NCBI RefSeq assembly: GCF_009725235.1
Contig: NZ_WJFC01000038.1
Coordinates: forward strand, 16,071 to 80,070
Reading direction: 5' to 3'
Origin: Scytonema sp. UIC 10036
GTDB lineage: Bacteria; Cyanobacteriota; Cyanobacteriia; Cyanobacteriales; Nostocaceae
DNA: 64,000 nt
Part shown: positions 7,996 through 15,957 of the stretch, one piece after another
Position numbering within the stretch: position 1 is the first letter of the stretch
How the letters are laid out: each line of letters opens with the position of its first letter
Notes under the pieces: model-generated
Seen by the model: the letters and a program-made list of their open reading frames with translations, nothing else
Database searches by the model: none
What the model was told of the DNA's origin: nothing
Program-made: the position numbers and the translations under genes

Positions 7996-8305
7996 CAACC
8001 CATTTTCCCTATTTGTTCTTGAATTCTTTCCTCTCGCATCTCACCAATAAACGCATTAATGTCAAACTCATTTAATTGCCCAGTTTCAATCACTAAAACA
8101 CCGTGTTCGCGGTACAATTTTGGGCGAGCGGAAGACGCAGCTATAGCATCGGTTGTTACCGATTCAATTGCATGATTTTTTTTTGCTGTTGCTTAAGCTT
8201 AGATAACTTCTCAGACACTGCTTGAACAACAAACTGCTCGGTTGATAGACCCAGGGATTTAGCCCATTGTTCGACCTCTTGCTGAAGTTCAGAAGTAAAA
8301 TTCAT
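7992..8305 (-). pseudogene. VapB-like antitoxin split at an A9 run
   Basis: ATG at 8305 begins MNFTSELQQEVEQWAKSLGL, followed by a helix (STEQFVVQAVSEKLSKLKQ). The frame then meets nine A residues (T9 at 8176-8184 on the plus strand) and stops soon after. With ten A residues the frame would continue through PKLYREHGVLVIETGQLNEF and DINAFIGEMREERIQEQIGK to a TGA (7994-7992) overlapping the PIN gene start. The second half is the toxin-binding part typical of antitoxins paired with such PIN proteins. Either the gene is broken by a one-base loss, or polymerase slippage on the A tract yields some full-length product, or the run was miscounted in sequencing. Confidence 0.75.
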
Positions 8306-8374
8306 TTTTATTTCTCATTTCGCTACGTTTCACATTATTAAGCCAACTTAGCCATGTGATTTTTGCTATCTTAA

Positions 8375-8699
8375 CATATTTAAAAAATTAGATGCTTGTT
8401 TGTGTACGATCGGGAATGGGTTGTGATTATTGAAAACTTGTAAAGAAATTTATTAATCGCTAGCTGAAATTAAAAAACTGTGTTAGGATAAAAGACGAAT
8501 TAAAAAATGGAACCATTTGCGGGTGTAATTCAGTGGTAGAATGTCACCTTCCCAAGGTGAACGTCGTGGGTTCGAGTCCCATCGCCCGCTTTATATTAGT
8601 GTGATAAGAACCTGAAGCTAGGACTATGTGAACGCAAATTCGTACTATCTTTGGGGATTTGACGACGTGCAACCATATTAAAAAATTAGATGCTCGTTG
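8375..8699. repeat. Short direct repeats either side of tRNA-Gly
   Basis: The sequence around TTAAAAAATTAGATGCTTGTT (8379-8400) recurs as TTAAAAAATTAGATGCTCGTT (8678-8698), about 25 bp in all including the CATATT in front. The tRNA-Gly gene lies between the copies. They could be the scar of a local duplication or an old integration event; no integrase is near. Confidence 0.5.
8519..8590 (+). tRNA. tRNA-Gly (anticodon CCC)
   Basis: A 72-nt cloverleaf. The acceptor stem is GCGGGTG/CGCCCGC (8519-8525 with 8583-8589) with discriminator T8590. The D arm contains TTCAGTGGTAGAA. The anticodon stem is TCACC/GGTGA with loop TTCCCAA, hence anticodon CCC. The T arm contains GTGGGTTCGAGTCCCAT. The 3' CCA is not encoded. 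It reads GGG glycine codons and seems intact. Confidence 0.96.
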
Positions 8700-9154
8700 T
8701 GCCAATTCTGGTGCAGTGCTCTACGATTAAAACAGCTTAAATTTATACTCTCAAGACTTGTCATATGGATAATAATATGACACGCATAATAATTTTATCT
8801 ATCAAAAGTATAAAGCGAAAAATTGTAATACCTGTAACATCTAAGTGTGCGAGCGCTACTCTATATCTGTCTTTAGTTCGTAGTTGATTTGAACAAGCCA
8901 TCAAATGTGTTTTTCTCCACACTCTTGTCAGCAATTTAGCGAAGGTACAATATTTATAGCATTGTGTCTATAGCGATCCGACATCATTCATGCAAAACTT
9001 TAAATAATGTAGGTAGGGCTAAAGCTGACTATGTAAGGCTTTTGTACGACAGAGCAACTACCTACGCGTATTTCACAAATCAAATAGGATTGCTATAATT
9101 CAATCAAAAGATTGACATAAAATTATAAATGATAGTAATTTTAGGTAAATAAGT
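8591..9154. other. Intergenic stretch with hairpin repeat
   Basis: No coding frame stands out. Between about 9009 and 9064 lies GTAGGTAGGGCTAAAGC ... ACTACCTAC, whose ends (GTAGGTAG/CTACCTAC) are complementary; related sequence occurs at 54885 and near 63535. AT-rich sequence before 9155 is the likely promoter region of the ParDE-like pair. Confidence 0.5.
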
Positions 9155-9376
9155 ATGCACTCCATCTTAAAAGTTGATATTTTTGAACTAAGTGTGTCTG
9201 AACGGATTCAGCTAGCAGAGGATTTATGGGATAGTATTCTTTCTGACAGTCATGAAGTTCCTCTCAGCGAAACACAAAAGCAGGAATTAGATAGACGTTT
9301 AGAAATCCACAGTCAAAACCCAAAGCAGGGTTCAACTTGGGAAGAAGTTAAACAAAGACTAGGTTTTTCTCAATGA
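9155..9376 (+). CDS. Antitoxin of addiction module (ParD-like, TIGR02574 type)
   Basis: A 73-aa protein containing the ELSVSERIQLAEDLWDSI core that defines the putative addiction-module component family, followed by LSETQKQELDRRL and a C-terminal WEEVKQRLG. These small proteins neutralise a RelE/ParE-type toxin and normally repress their own operon. Its stop overlaps the toxin ATG by 4 nt (ATGA at 9373-9376), so the pair is translationally coupled. Unlike the neighbouring modules both frames are intact. Confidence 0.9.
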   Translation: MHSILKVDIFELSVSERIQLAEDLWDSILSDSHEVPLSETQKQELDRRLEIHSQNPKQGSTWEEVKQRLGFSQ

Positions 9377-9672
9377 CTTATCAGTTAACTATTAGCCCAG
9401 AAGCAGAACTTGATATCCAAGATGCTTTTGAGTGGTATGAGCAGCGTAATTCTGGATTAGGTTCGGAATTTGTACGCGCTGTTGATAGCTGTTTCGCATT
9501 AATCGGGCGTAATCCTTTAGCTTATCCCATAGTGTATCGGCAAGTAAGACGAGCATTGATACGTCGGTTTCCCTATGGGATAGCGTATGTTGTGGAAGAC
9601 GATGTGATTACTATCATTGCTTGCTTTCACGCGAAACGTGACCCAAAAAAATGGCAACAAAGGAATATTTGA
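9373..9672 (+). CDS. RelE/ParE-family toxin
   Basis: A 99-aa toxin with the plasmid-stabilisation family layout: ISPEAELDIQDAFEWYEQ at the N-terminus, GSEFVRAVDSCFALI, the NPLAYPIVYRQVRRALIRRFPYGIAY strand region and the C-terminal IIACFHAKRDPKKW. Family members are either ribosome-dependent mRNA interferases (RelE) or gyrase poisons (ParE); the length and RRFPYGIAY/HAKRDP pattern fit the ParE/RelE superfamily without deciding between them. It is coupled to the antitoxin by ATGA. Its 3' end overlaps a following frame (from 9651) by 22 nt. This is probably an active module. Confidence 0.9.
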   Translation: MTYQLTISPEAELDIQDAFEWYEQRNSGLGSEFVRAVDSCFALIGRNPLAYPIVYRQVRRALIRRFPYGIAYVVEDDVITIIACFHAKRDPKKWQQRNI

Positions 9673-10181
9673 ATTTGGGCAAAACCCAAGCAGTATTGGA
9701 TCGGATTGGGTGTAAAGTCATAACAAGTACGAGTATTTCGGGAGTAACTTATTTTTCCACCGTAAAATTACTACTTAGAAACGCTCACAAAAACGAACTT
9801 AGCAGTGAAACAGATGACTCTTTAGGGATAGGAATTACAAAGTTATTTGTAGAAACTCCCAAAAAAACTCCTGCTTTGGCTAAAAAACTTATAAAACAAG
9901 CAAAACAAGAGTTAACTGATGAAAGCTTGAAACAGAAAGTGCTAGCATTTATCCAAACGGTTGTAGTGTACAAGTTACCCAATGTGAGTGCGGAGGAAAT
10001 AGAAGCGATGCTTAATTTAAGTGACGATATTAAGAACACTGCTTTTTATCAAAGTATCTTAAAAAAAACTAAATTGGAAGTTGTACCGATTTTACTGGAA
10101 AGAGGATTAAGCATTCAGGAAGTTGCTGAATCTTTAAAACTAGACGTGGAAGAAGTCAGAAAGGCTGCAGGAGAACTATAG
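9651..10181 (+). CDS. Rpn/DUF2887-like protein, C-terminal remnant
   Basis: Residues from about 55 to the end read like the C-terminal half of the cyanobacterial Rpn/DUF2887 family (recombination-promoting nuclease/putative transposase relatives): a GIGITKLFVETPKKTPALAKKLI strand-helix, a helical VVVYKLPNVSAEEIEAML segment, and a terminal helix-turn-helix-like LLERGLSIQEVAESLKLDVEEVR. The N-terminal PD-(D/E)XK nuclease half normally found there is absent, and the frame starts inside the toxin gene. I infer a 5'-truncated remnant fused by chance to the toxin's tail. The first 50 residues have no recognisable domain. It may be translated through coupling to the toxin. Confidence 0.6.
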   Translation: MATKEYLNLGKTQAVLDRIGCKVITSTSISGVTYFSTVKLLLRNAHKNELSSETDDSLGIGITKLFVETPKKTPALAKKLIKQAKQELTDESLKQKVLAFIQTVVVYKLPNVSAEEIEAMLNLSDDIKNTAFYQSILKKTKLEVVPILLERGLSIQEVAESLKLDVEEVRKAAGEL

Positions 10182-10333
10182 ACCTCTTGCATAGATAGAC
10201 AGTGATGTTAGGTATTATCTCAGAGACTTGGTTTCTTTGAGAAACCAGGTTTCTTGATTCCTGTAGTTACGCGATCGCACGATTATTAAAATAAACACAT
10301 TATAGGTTATAACTGAAAAATGTTTTACATTAT

Positions 10334-11038
10334 ATGACAAGACTATACTCAGATCTCTGTCATGCAGATACTCGTTATTGGCTTGAAGTCTTGGCAGATA
10401 AGAGTATTGAACCAAGAAAGTATAAAGAGGCAATGACTGAGGTAGGTAGAAGACTTGGTGATTCTATTCTATCTAAAATTGATGATGTTCAGGGTGATGT
10501 ATATCTTGCTTGTACTGTAGAAGATGCTGATTTTTTAGCAAAAGGTATGCTTTCAAGTCTAGAAAAGCATCTCTCTAAGATTTCTTTTGCTTGTTTTTGG
10601 AATGAACGCTTTTCACCCTTTGAAATTGAAGACTTAAAAGTGGCTCCAATTTTAAAGAAATATCAAGAACCTACTTCCAAAAATATCAAATACTTAATCG
10701 TTCTTAAATCTATTATCTCTGGCGCTTGTGTAGTTAGGACTAATTTGGTTAATCTTATCCAAAAAATAGAACCGGAACAAATCTTTATTGCTGCACCTAT
10801 CATTTATAAACATGCGGAACAAAAATTAAAAGACGAATTTGAAAAGAAAATTTATGATAAATTCCAGTTGTTTTATTTTGCTAAGGATGATGAACGTACT
10901 TGTGAAGGTGAGGTGATTCCAGGAATAGGAGGAAACATTTATCTGCGTCTGTGTTTTGAGGGACAATCTCATAAAAATGAATATATTCCTGAAATTGTAA
11001 TAGCAAGGCGTTCTCAATTCATAAATCGTAATTCATAA
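10334..11038 (+). CDS. Phosphoribosyltransferase-like orphan protein
   Basis: A 234-aa protein not matching a named family with certainty. Residues 1-60 are helical (YWLEVLADKSIEPRKYKEAM). The central part has a beta-alpha pattern (KYLIVLKSIISGACVVRTNLVNLI) at the place where type I phosphoribosyltransferases carry the PRPP-binding loop, then FIAAPIIYKHAEQKL and near the end the PGIGGNIYLRLCF motif, which recalls the uracil-phosphoribosyltransferase C-terminal PG-G loop. The canonical acidic DD of the PRPP loop is replaced by LK, so catalysis is doubtful. Such divergent proteins are sometimes found in defence loci; this one stands alone between toxin-antitoxin genes and a transposase. ATG at 10334. 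Confidence 0.5.
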   Translation: MTRLYSDLCHADTRYWLEVLADKSIEPRKYKEAMTEVGRRLGDSILSKIDDVQGDVYLACTVEDADFLAKGMLSSLEKHLSKISFACFWNERFSPFEIEDLKVAPILKKYQEPTSKNIKYLIVLKSIISGACVVRTNLVNLIQKIEPEQIFIAAPIIYKHAEQKLKDEFEKKIYDKFQLFYFAKDDERTCEGEVIPGIGGNIYLRLCFEGQSHKNEYIPEIVIARRSQFINRNS

Positions 11039-11253
11039 TGATTACCTTGTGAATAAATTTGGAGGCTGCGGTTTTTTCTCATTCAGACGCGATAGGGAAG
11101 AAGATCAGCTATATAGGCGTGGGAATTAATGTTTTCTTGGGTACAACTCTTGTAAAGATGTGCTATAAAGCGTTTTTATGTCTAAGCGCTCGCACAAGCG
11201 TTAATGAATGTAGTGGAGATTATGAGTGGAAGATTATGAAGATTGGATATGGG

Positions 11254-11278
11254 CATGCGCTAAAGCGCTACTACGAAC
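11254..11278 (+). repeat. REP-like palindromic repeat, copy 1
   Basis: CATGCGCTAAAGCGC followed by TACTACGAAC; the core GCGCTAAAGCGC is a perfect 12-nt palindrome apart from the centre. It lies immediately downstream of the RAYT transposase stop. Further copies are at 11915-11940, 22642-22659 and (inverted) 45101-45124. Confidence 0.85.
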
Positions 11279-11280
11279 AA

Positions 11281-11874
11281 CTATAAATCATCCCAAGTCT
11301 TTCCGTAGTGTCGTACTGGATATTGAATCCAGCAATTACGTAACCAATCTCTTCCGTAGTTTTCTAAATACCAATGAACGCTACTTTCTGACCAATTATA
11401 AGGTGATTCTGACCAATTATGTTTGACTGGATTATAATGAATATAGTTCAAAGTGGTGTAGTAATGGCGCTCGGAACGTATTGCGCGATCGCTAAAGGAA
11501 TACCACACTTTACCTGTGATATTTTCTTCTAGATTGCATTGACGAGCAGTACAACCGTGTATGGAGCGGATGAGTTTGCTTAAGAGCTTAAAATTTACAT
11601 TGTTTGTTAATACATGATAGTGGTTGGGTAAAACTACCCAAGCCAGTATTTCCATGTTTTCATATGTAAAATGCTCGAATAGATTATTTAGGATTTGCTG
11701 ACGGCGTTGTTCTGTGTTTATCCGACATTTATGTTCATAACAAGTAGCGGTAATGAGATAAAATTCACTACCTTGGATTGGATGTGATGGTGAGTGGGGA
11801 GGATAACCTTTTTCTAATCTTTCTTGTACTATTGCTGCTTTTTGTTCCTGAGTTAGTTTCCGATATTCGTACAT
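11281..11874 (-). CDS. REP-associated tyrosine transposase (RAYT, IS200/IS605-like)
   Basis: The coding frame could extend to 11931, but its first codons are just the flanking repeat translated, so I place the start at ATG 11874 (MYEYRKLTQEQKAAIV; 197 aa). It carries the HUH nickase motif VLPNHYHVL and a downstream catalytic-tyrosine region (HYYTTLNYIHYNPVKH), the pattern of the Y1 transposases called RAYTs. These enzymes cut and join single-stranded DNA at REP hairpins and are single-copy, not self-mobilising like IS elements. The gene is framed by two same-orientation copies of the GCGCTAAAGCGC repeat (11254-11278 and 11915-11940), and two more copies sit tens of kilobases away, which supports the pairing of enzyme and repeat. 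Confidence 0.9.
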   Translation of the reverse strand: MYEYRKLTQEQKAAIVQERLEKGYPPHSPSHPIQGSEFYLITATCYEHKCRINTEQRRQQILNNLFEHFTYENMEILAWVVLPNHYHVLTNNVNFKLLSKLIRSIHGCTARQCNLEENITGKVWYSFSDRAIRSERHYYTTLNYIHYNPVKHNWSESPYNWSESSVHWYLENYGRDWLRNCWIQYPVRHYGKTWDDL

Positions 11875-11914
11875 AAAGTGCGGTTTGTCTTGGCGGTTTG
11901 GGGAACTGGAGGGA

Positions 11915-11940
11915 CATGCGCTAAAGCGCAACTACGAGCC
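11915..11940 (+). repeat. REP-like palindromic repeat, copy 2
   Basis: CATGCGCTAAAGCGCAACTA followed by CGAGCC, on the 5' side of the RAYT gene and in the same orientation as copy 1. Confidence 0.85.
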
Positions 11941-12058
11941 AAATAATAATTTTCTATCTTGGCATAATAAAGTTCTGGCTATAACCGTGAAATTACAGTA
12001 ATTATGACAGCGATCGCACGGTTGTTCAAAATAAGAAGGTATAGGTTATAACTAAAAT

Positions 12059-12654
12059 GTGATAAAGACTCAGTATATGAAAATTACTATAAAACTCCAT
12101 GACTTGTTACAGCAGGCTGAAAGCGCAATTACAGCTGCAAGTACATTTCTCAGCCAAAAGCTAGCAATTCTAGATTCTACAGATGTTACTTGTCTGACCC
12201 CTGAACAACTAGACCTCATCTTCAGCGCAATACCTCAAGATTGGGACTTTGTATAACTTGCGGAAATCATTGATGGTTCTACCCTTACAGAAACTTTGGC
12301 CGAACAACTGACTCAATATATTAACCACCGCTTGGGACGCAGCCAACCCCCAACGACGAATGACCAATTACCAATTACCAATTCTCTTGATATTTTCAAC
12401 TTCCGCAACGAAGTTATAGGCGACTACCGCCGCTATATTGAAAGCTTCCTCAGGCTAATTGTAAACCGGATTTTGTTTATCATGAGGAAGCGATCGCAAT
12501 TTTCTGCGATGGTTCTGCTCATGACCATTCAGATAAGCGCTCATTAGATCGAGTTGAGCGAGATAACCTGACCTACAACTTTGGTTACACTGTCATTACC
12601 CTACGCCATGATGAGGATTGGCGAGCAAAGTTAAGTATCTTGGCAAGTTTATAA
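12059..12654 (+). pseudogene. Collapsed DUF1998-type DEAD/DEAH helicase locus
   Basis: Three pieces are readable. From 12059 a short protein (MKITIKLHDLLQQAESAITA ... LTPEQLDLIFSAIPQDWDF) is cut by an in-frame TAA at 12254-12256 and then continues (LAEIIDGSTLTETLAEQLTQ). Second, NFRNEVIGDYRRYIESFL, ending near 12450, matches the N-terminus of large DEAD/DEAH-box helicases with a DUF1998 region. Third, one base out of phase from about 12448 to the stop at 12652-12654, the C-terminus of the same family is seen: CKPDFVY, IFCDGSAHDH, RDNLTYNFGYTVITLRHDEDW. The large middle, including all helicase motifs, is gone. I infer a deletion of several kilobases. Such helicases occur in DISARM-like and other defence or DNA-processing loci. 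Confidence 0.65.
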
Positions 12655-12689
12655 CGCAATACAGTTCACTTAAGCAGTTATTTAGAACG

Positions 12690-12830
12690 GATGTAACGGA
12701 TGAGTTATCTGTGGCGACGTTCTGTATTATTGCCAGTTGCATAGCAATAGCACAAGCGATCGCCCTTTGTGAGTCGTCCTTGCAGCTGATGGGCGCACCA
12801 AACATGACAAGATACAACTCCGCAAGTCCT
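12690..12830 (-). pseudogene. Class III adenylate/guanylate cyclase fragment
   Basis: On the minus strand a short open stretch reads VMFGAPISCKDDSQRAIACA, then IAMQLA, which is the conserved metal-site-to-helix segment of class III nucleotide cyclases (FGAP....D...A..CA..MQ). Nothing upstream or downstream continues the domain. It is wedged between the helicase remnant and the end of the DUF4114 protein gene and is evidently a scrap. Confidence 0.5.
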
Positions 12831-12874
12831 CCATATGCCGAACTGGAGATTGCGGCATGGGACTGCTTGCGGAA

Positions 12875-15800
12875 TTAGTTGAACTTAATTTGGACAGTCA
12901 TGTCGTTATAATCCTTGTCACCACCATTAATGAGATCCTCAAAACCAAAAACGTTATCCCCCAACAAACGAACGTGATCTGCCTTGTCAGAGTTAGCGCC
13001 CAAGAATGAAAAGTAAACTTGGGGATCGTTATTGGGATTATTATCTAACAGTGCATCGGGGTTGTCATTGATGATGATAAACGGGGCAAACAGCGAACCG
13101 CCGTTGAAAGTACTGGTGAAGTTTGCTGTCGCGTTGTTGTTTACCTTCAAGTCAATACCACCAACACGTCCGGCGACGGCAGCTTGTGCGTAACCAGTAT
13201 CTCCTGGACGCAAGTCAATGATACCATCGCCATTAGTGTCAATACCACCTTTATCATCAGCTATTTTATAGAAGCCAATAAAGTTATCGAAAGTAGCTTC
13301 TCTGTTCACAGTAAAGTCAGCTTTGACAGATGTGTTAACTTGTCGCAAGTCGATCAGTTCATTTTGCAGCTTGCCTTGCAAACCAGTTCCTAAGGAAATA
13401 GCTTCATCTGTTGCTTTCACGTTGACAACAAAATCATTAAAGTTACTATCTTGAGCCAATGGATCTTTCCAAGCCAGAGAGAATTCTCCATCATCCAAGC
13501 TTTCGACTTTGAAATTTGTGCTAGATGGAAAAACAACTTTTGATAAAGAAGTTTTATCAAGAAATACAGTATCGGTAGTGCTATCGCTTACTATGTAGAA
13601 TCGCAAGTTAGCATTGGAGTCAAAGACTAACTTGCGTGTTAAGTCAGTATTAAATCCATTTGGAACATTGGCAAGAGCAGAAAAAATTACCTGAGATCGA
13701 TTCAACGCGGCTTCGCTGTAACCCGTAGAGTCAGGTGCAAGCCCGTTGATTCGACCTTGTGCATCATCAACGGTAAATACTCCTAGTTCGTTGACTCGTT
13801 GAGAATTGTGTCCTGCAAGTTTAACTGAAATTTTGGCTTGACTGCTGCTACTTTGACCTTTGATAGCGAAAACATCAAAAGCAATTTTAGTTAACTCAGA
13901 AGTTGTTGTCGGCTTAGTAGTTGAAGTAGATTCATTTGAGATGTTAGTAGATTGGTTGTTTTGGTTTGGGTCTACGGTAGTCGGATTCTGTGCTGAGTTT
14001 ACCGGAGGTTCGTTAACATCGTTGACGTTGATAGTCAACTGCTTGTCAAAGTAAAGTCCACCTTTATCGGTCGTCCGGGTTCGAATATTGTAACTTGATT
14101 TGCTCTCAAAGTTGGGGGAGCGCTCGATCCGTAGTTTGTTGTTGTTAATCGTGAAGATGCTATTATCAATATCCCCATCCCCTGCTACCAAACTGTAAAC
14201 GAACTGGTCGTTGGGGTCTGCGTCTGTAGTGGTGAATGTACCAATTTCTGTTCCTACAGGCACATTTTCATCTACGGTGGTAGCACTCAATACTAAATTG
14301 TTTGGGGCTTGATTGCTTTTGTTGATAATAGTAACTGTGGCAGTGGTGTTAGATAAACCCAGATTGTAATTTTGTGTATCTACCAGATTTAGGGTGAGAC
14401 TTTCATCGCTTTCGTCAAAGAGATTATCGTCAATCGGAGCGATCGTAATGTCTACAAAAGATTGATTGACATCAAGAGTTGCTGTACCTGTAAGAGTTGG
14501 GTTGAAATCAGTTCCGTTAGTGACGGTACCAGAAATGGTGTAGGTTACTTGAAGTGGTAAACTGGTGTCGCCAGAACGACCGATACGAAAAATACCTACG
14601 TCACCCGATTCGGTAGCAGATGCATCAATGGCAGCAATAGCGACAATAGGTAAATTGTCAAAGACAAAGATGTCACGGCTGCCGTTTGTATCTCCTGTTA
14701 CCAAATTGCTTGCATATGTCTCAAACGCTATGTAATTTCCATTAGCAGATACAGTAGGGTTGTAGGAAAACTCATTCCCCTGATTGCCCTGTGAGTCTAC
14801 TGTAAGGCGTCTAATAGTACTTGTCTGTGTGTCGTAGACGAAGATATCACCAATGCCGTTAGTATCATTCGCTACTAAGTTACTAGCAGATGAACCAAAC
14901 GTCACATAGCGTCCATCTGCTGAGATCGCAGGAGAAAAGGAATCGTTATTCCCCTGATTGCCTTGTGAATCTACAGAAACGCGTCGGATGGTACTTGTCT
15001 GAGTATCGTAGATAAAGATATCAGCAGTGCCGTTAGTGTCATTCTCTACCAGGTTGCTAGCGTATGACTCAAACGCAACATAGCGTCCTGAAGCTGAAAT
15101 GACAGGGTTGTAGGAAACGTCATTCCCCTCTACACCCAGTGAACTGACAGAAATGCGGCGGGTGGTATTGTTTTGAGTGTCGTAGACAAAGACATCACGA
15201 TTGTTATTAGTATCGTTTGCCACTAAATTACTGGCAAGTGAATCAAACGCTACATAAAGTCCATCTGTTGAAATTGCGGGGGCAAAAGATTCGCCGTTCC
15301 CTTGATTGCCTGCTGAACTTACAGAAATGCGACGGGTCGTTCCTGTGAGACTATCGTGAACAAAGATGTCGTTTAAACCATTCGTATCATTTGCTACTAA
15401 ATTATCGGCATAGGACTCAAATGCTACATAGCGTCCATTTGAGGAAATGACGGGAGATGAAGATGCCTCATTCGTGCGATCGCCCTGTGAACTTATGGAA
15501 ACGAGTTTAGTGCTTCCTGTTAAAGTATCGTAGACAAAAATATCGCTAAAGTTGTTAGCGTCACCTGCTACTAGATTGCTAGCAAAGGACTCAAACGCAA
15601 CATAATTTCCATCTGCTGAGATACTGGGATTTCCGACAGAGTTATTTCCTTCAATGCCTCCTGTTCCTATGGAAACGCGTTTAGTAGTGCCTGTCTGAGT
15701 ATCGTAGACAAAAACGTCACTGGAATTATTAGTGTCATTGGATACTAAATTACTAGCATCAGACCGAAAGGCTACATAACGCCCGTCTGCCGAGATACCT

Positions 15801-15913
15801 GGACTGAAGGAGTTGTCATTCCCCTGATTACCTCCCAAACCTACGGAGATACGGCTGATGTTTAATGCTTTAATATTTGCTACATCAAACTTTTGTGTTT
15901 CAGTTGTCTGCAT
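12875..15913 (-). CDS. Secreted beta-propeller / Calx-beta / cadherin-like / DUF4114 protein
   Basis: A 1012-aa modular protein. Residues about 18-430 hold seven PD40/TolB-like propeller blades, each about 57 residues with the pattern SADGRYVAFxSxASNLV.NDTN..DVFVYDTQT. Next come a Calx-beta domain (about 435-530), a cadherin-like domain (about 535-630, starting NQAPNNLVLSATTVDEN), a Thr/Asn-rich linker, and two DUF4114-type regions ending in SNFNDFVVNVKAT and GGDKDYNDMTVQIKF. These calcium-binding domain sets are typical of large cyanobacterial exoproteins; there is no N-terminal signal peptide, so export by a type I route is inferred. The gene starts 44 bp after the multicopper oxidase gene on the same strand and is probably co-transcribed with it. 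Adhesion or matrix role is a guess. Confidence 0.88.
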   Translation of the reverse strand: MQTTETQKFDVANIKALNISRISVGLGGNQGNDNSFSPGISADGRYVAFRSDASNLVSNDTNNSSDVFVYDTQTGTTKRVSIGTGGIEGNNSVGNPSISADGNYVAFESFASNLVAGDANNFSDIFVYDTLTGSTKLVSISSQGDRTNEASSSPVISSNGRYVAFESYADNLVANDTNGLNDIFVHDSLTGTTRRISVSSAGNQGNGESFAPAISTDGLYVAFDSLASNLVANDTNNNRDVFVYDTQNNTTRRISVSSLGVEGNDVSYNPVISASGRYVAFESYASNLVENDTNGTADIFIYDTQTSTIRRVSVDSQGNQGNNDSFSPAISADGRYVTFGSSASNLVANDTNGIGDIFVYDTQTSTIRRLTVDSQGNQGNEFSYNPTVSANGNYIAFETYASNLVTGDTNGSRDIFVFDNLPIVAIAAIDASATESGDVGIFRIGRSGDTSLPLQVTYTISGTVTNGTDFNPTLTGTATLDVNQSFVDITIAPIDDNLFDESDESLTLNLVDTQNYNLGLSNTTATVTIINKSNQAPNNLVLSATTVDENVPVGTEIGTFTTTDADPNDQFVYSLVAGDGDIDNSIFTINNNKLRIERSPNFESKSSYNIRTRTTDKGGLYFDKQLTINVNDVNEPPVNSAQNPTTVDPNQNNQSTNISNESTSTTKPTTTSELTKIAFDVFAIKGQSSSSQAKISVKLAGHNSQRVNELGVFTVDDAQGRINGLAPDSTGYSEAALNRSQVIFSALANVPNGFNTDLTRKLVFDSNANLRFYIVSDSTTDTVFLDKTSLSKVVFPSSTNFKVESLDDGEFSLAWKDPLAQDSNFNDFVVNVKATDEAISLGTGLQGKLQNELIDLRQVNTSVKADFTVNREATFDNFIGFYKIADDKGGIDTNGDGIIDLRPGDTGYAQAAVAGRVGGIDLKVNNNATANFTSTFNGGSLFAPFIIINDNPDALLDNNPNNDPQVYFSFLGANSDKADHVRLLGDNVFGFEDLINGGDKDYNDMTVQIKFN

Positions 15914-15957
15914 GAGTGTTTGTTATGGAATGTAGGGCAAAGTCAAAACATTTGTCG

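Noticed and set aside
11059..11286. 75-codon frame between the PRTase-like gene and the RAYT
   Set aside because: Ends inside the REP-like repeat, no natural start or domain.
11281..11931. RAYT start at 11931
   Set aside because: The first 19 codons would be the translated flanking repeat; ATG 11874 is more natural.
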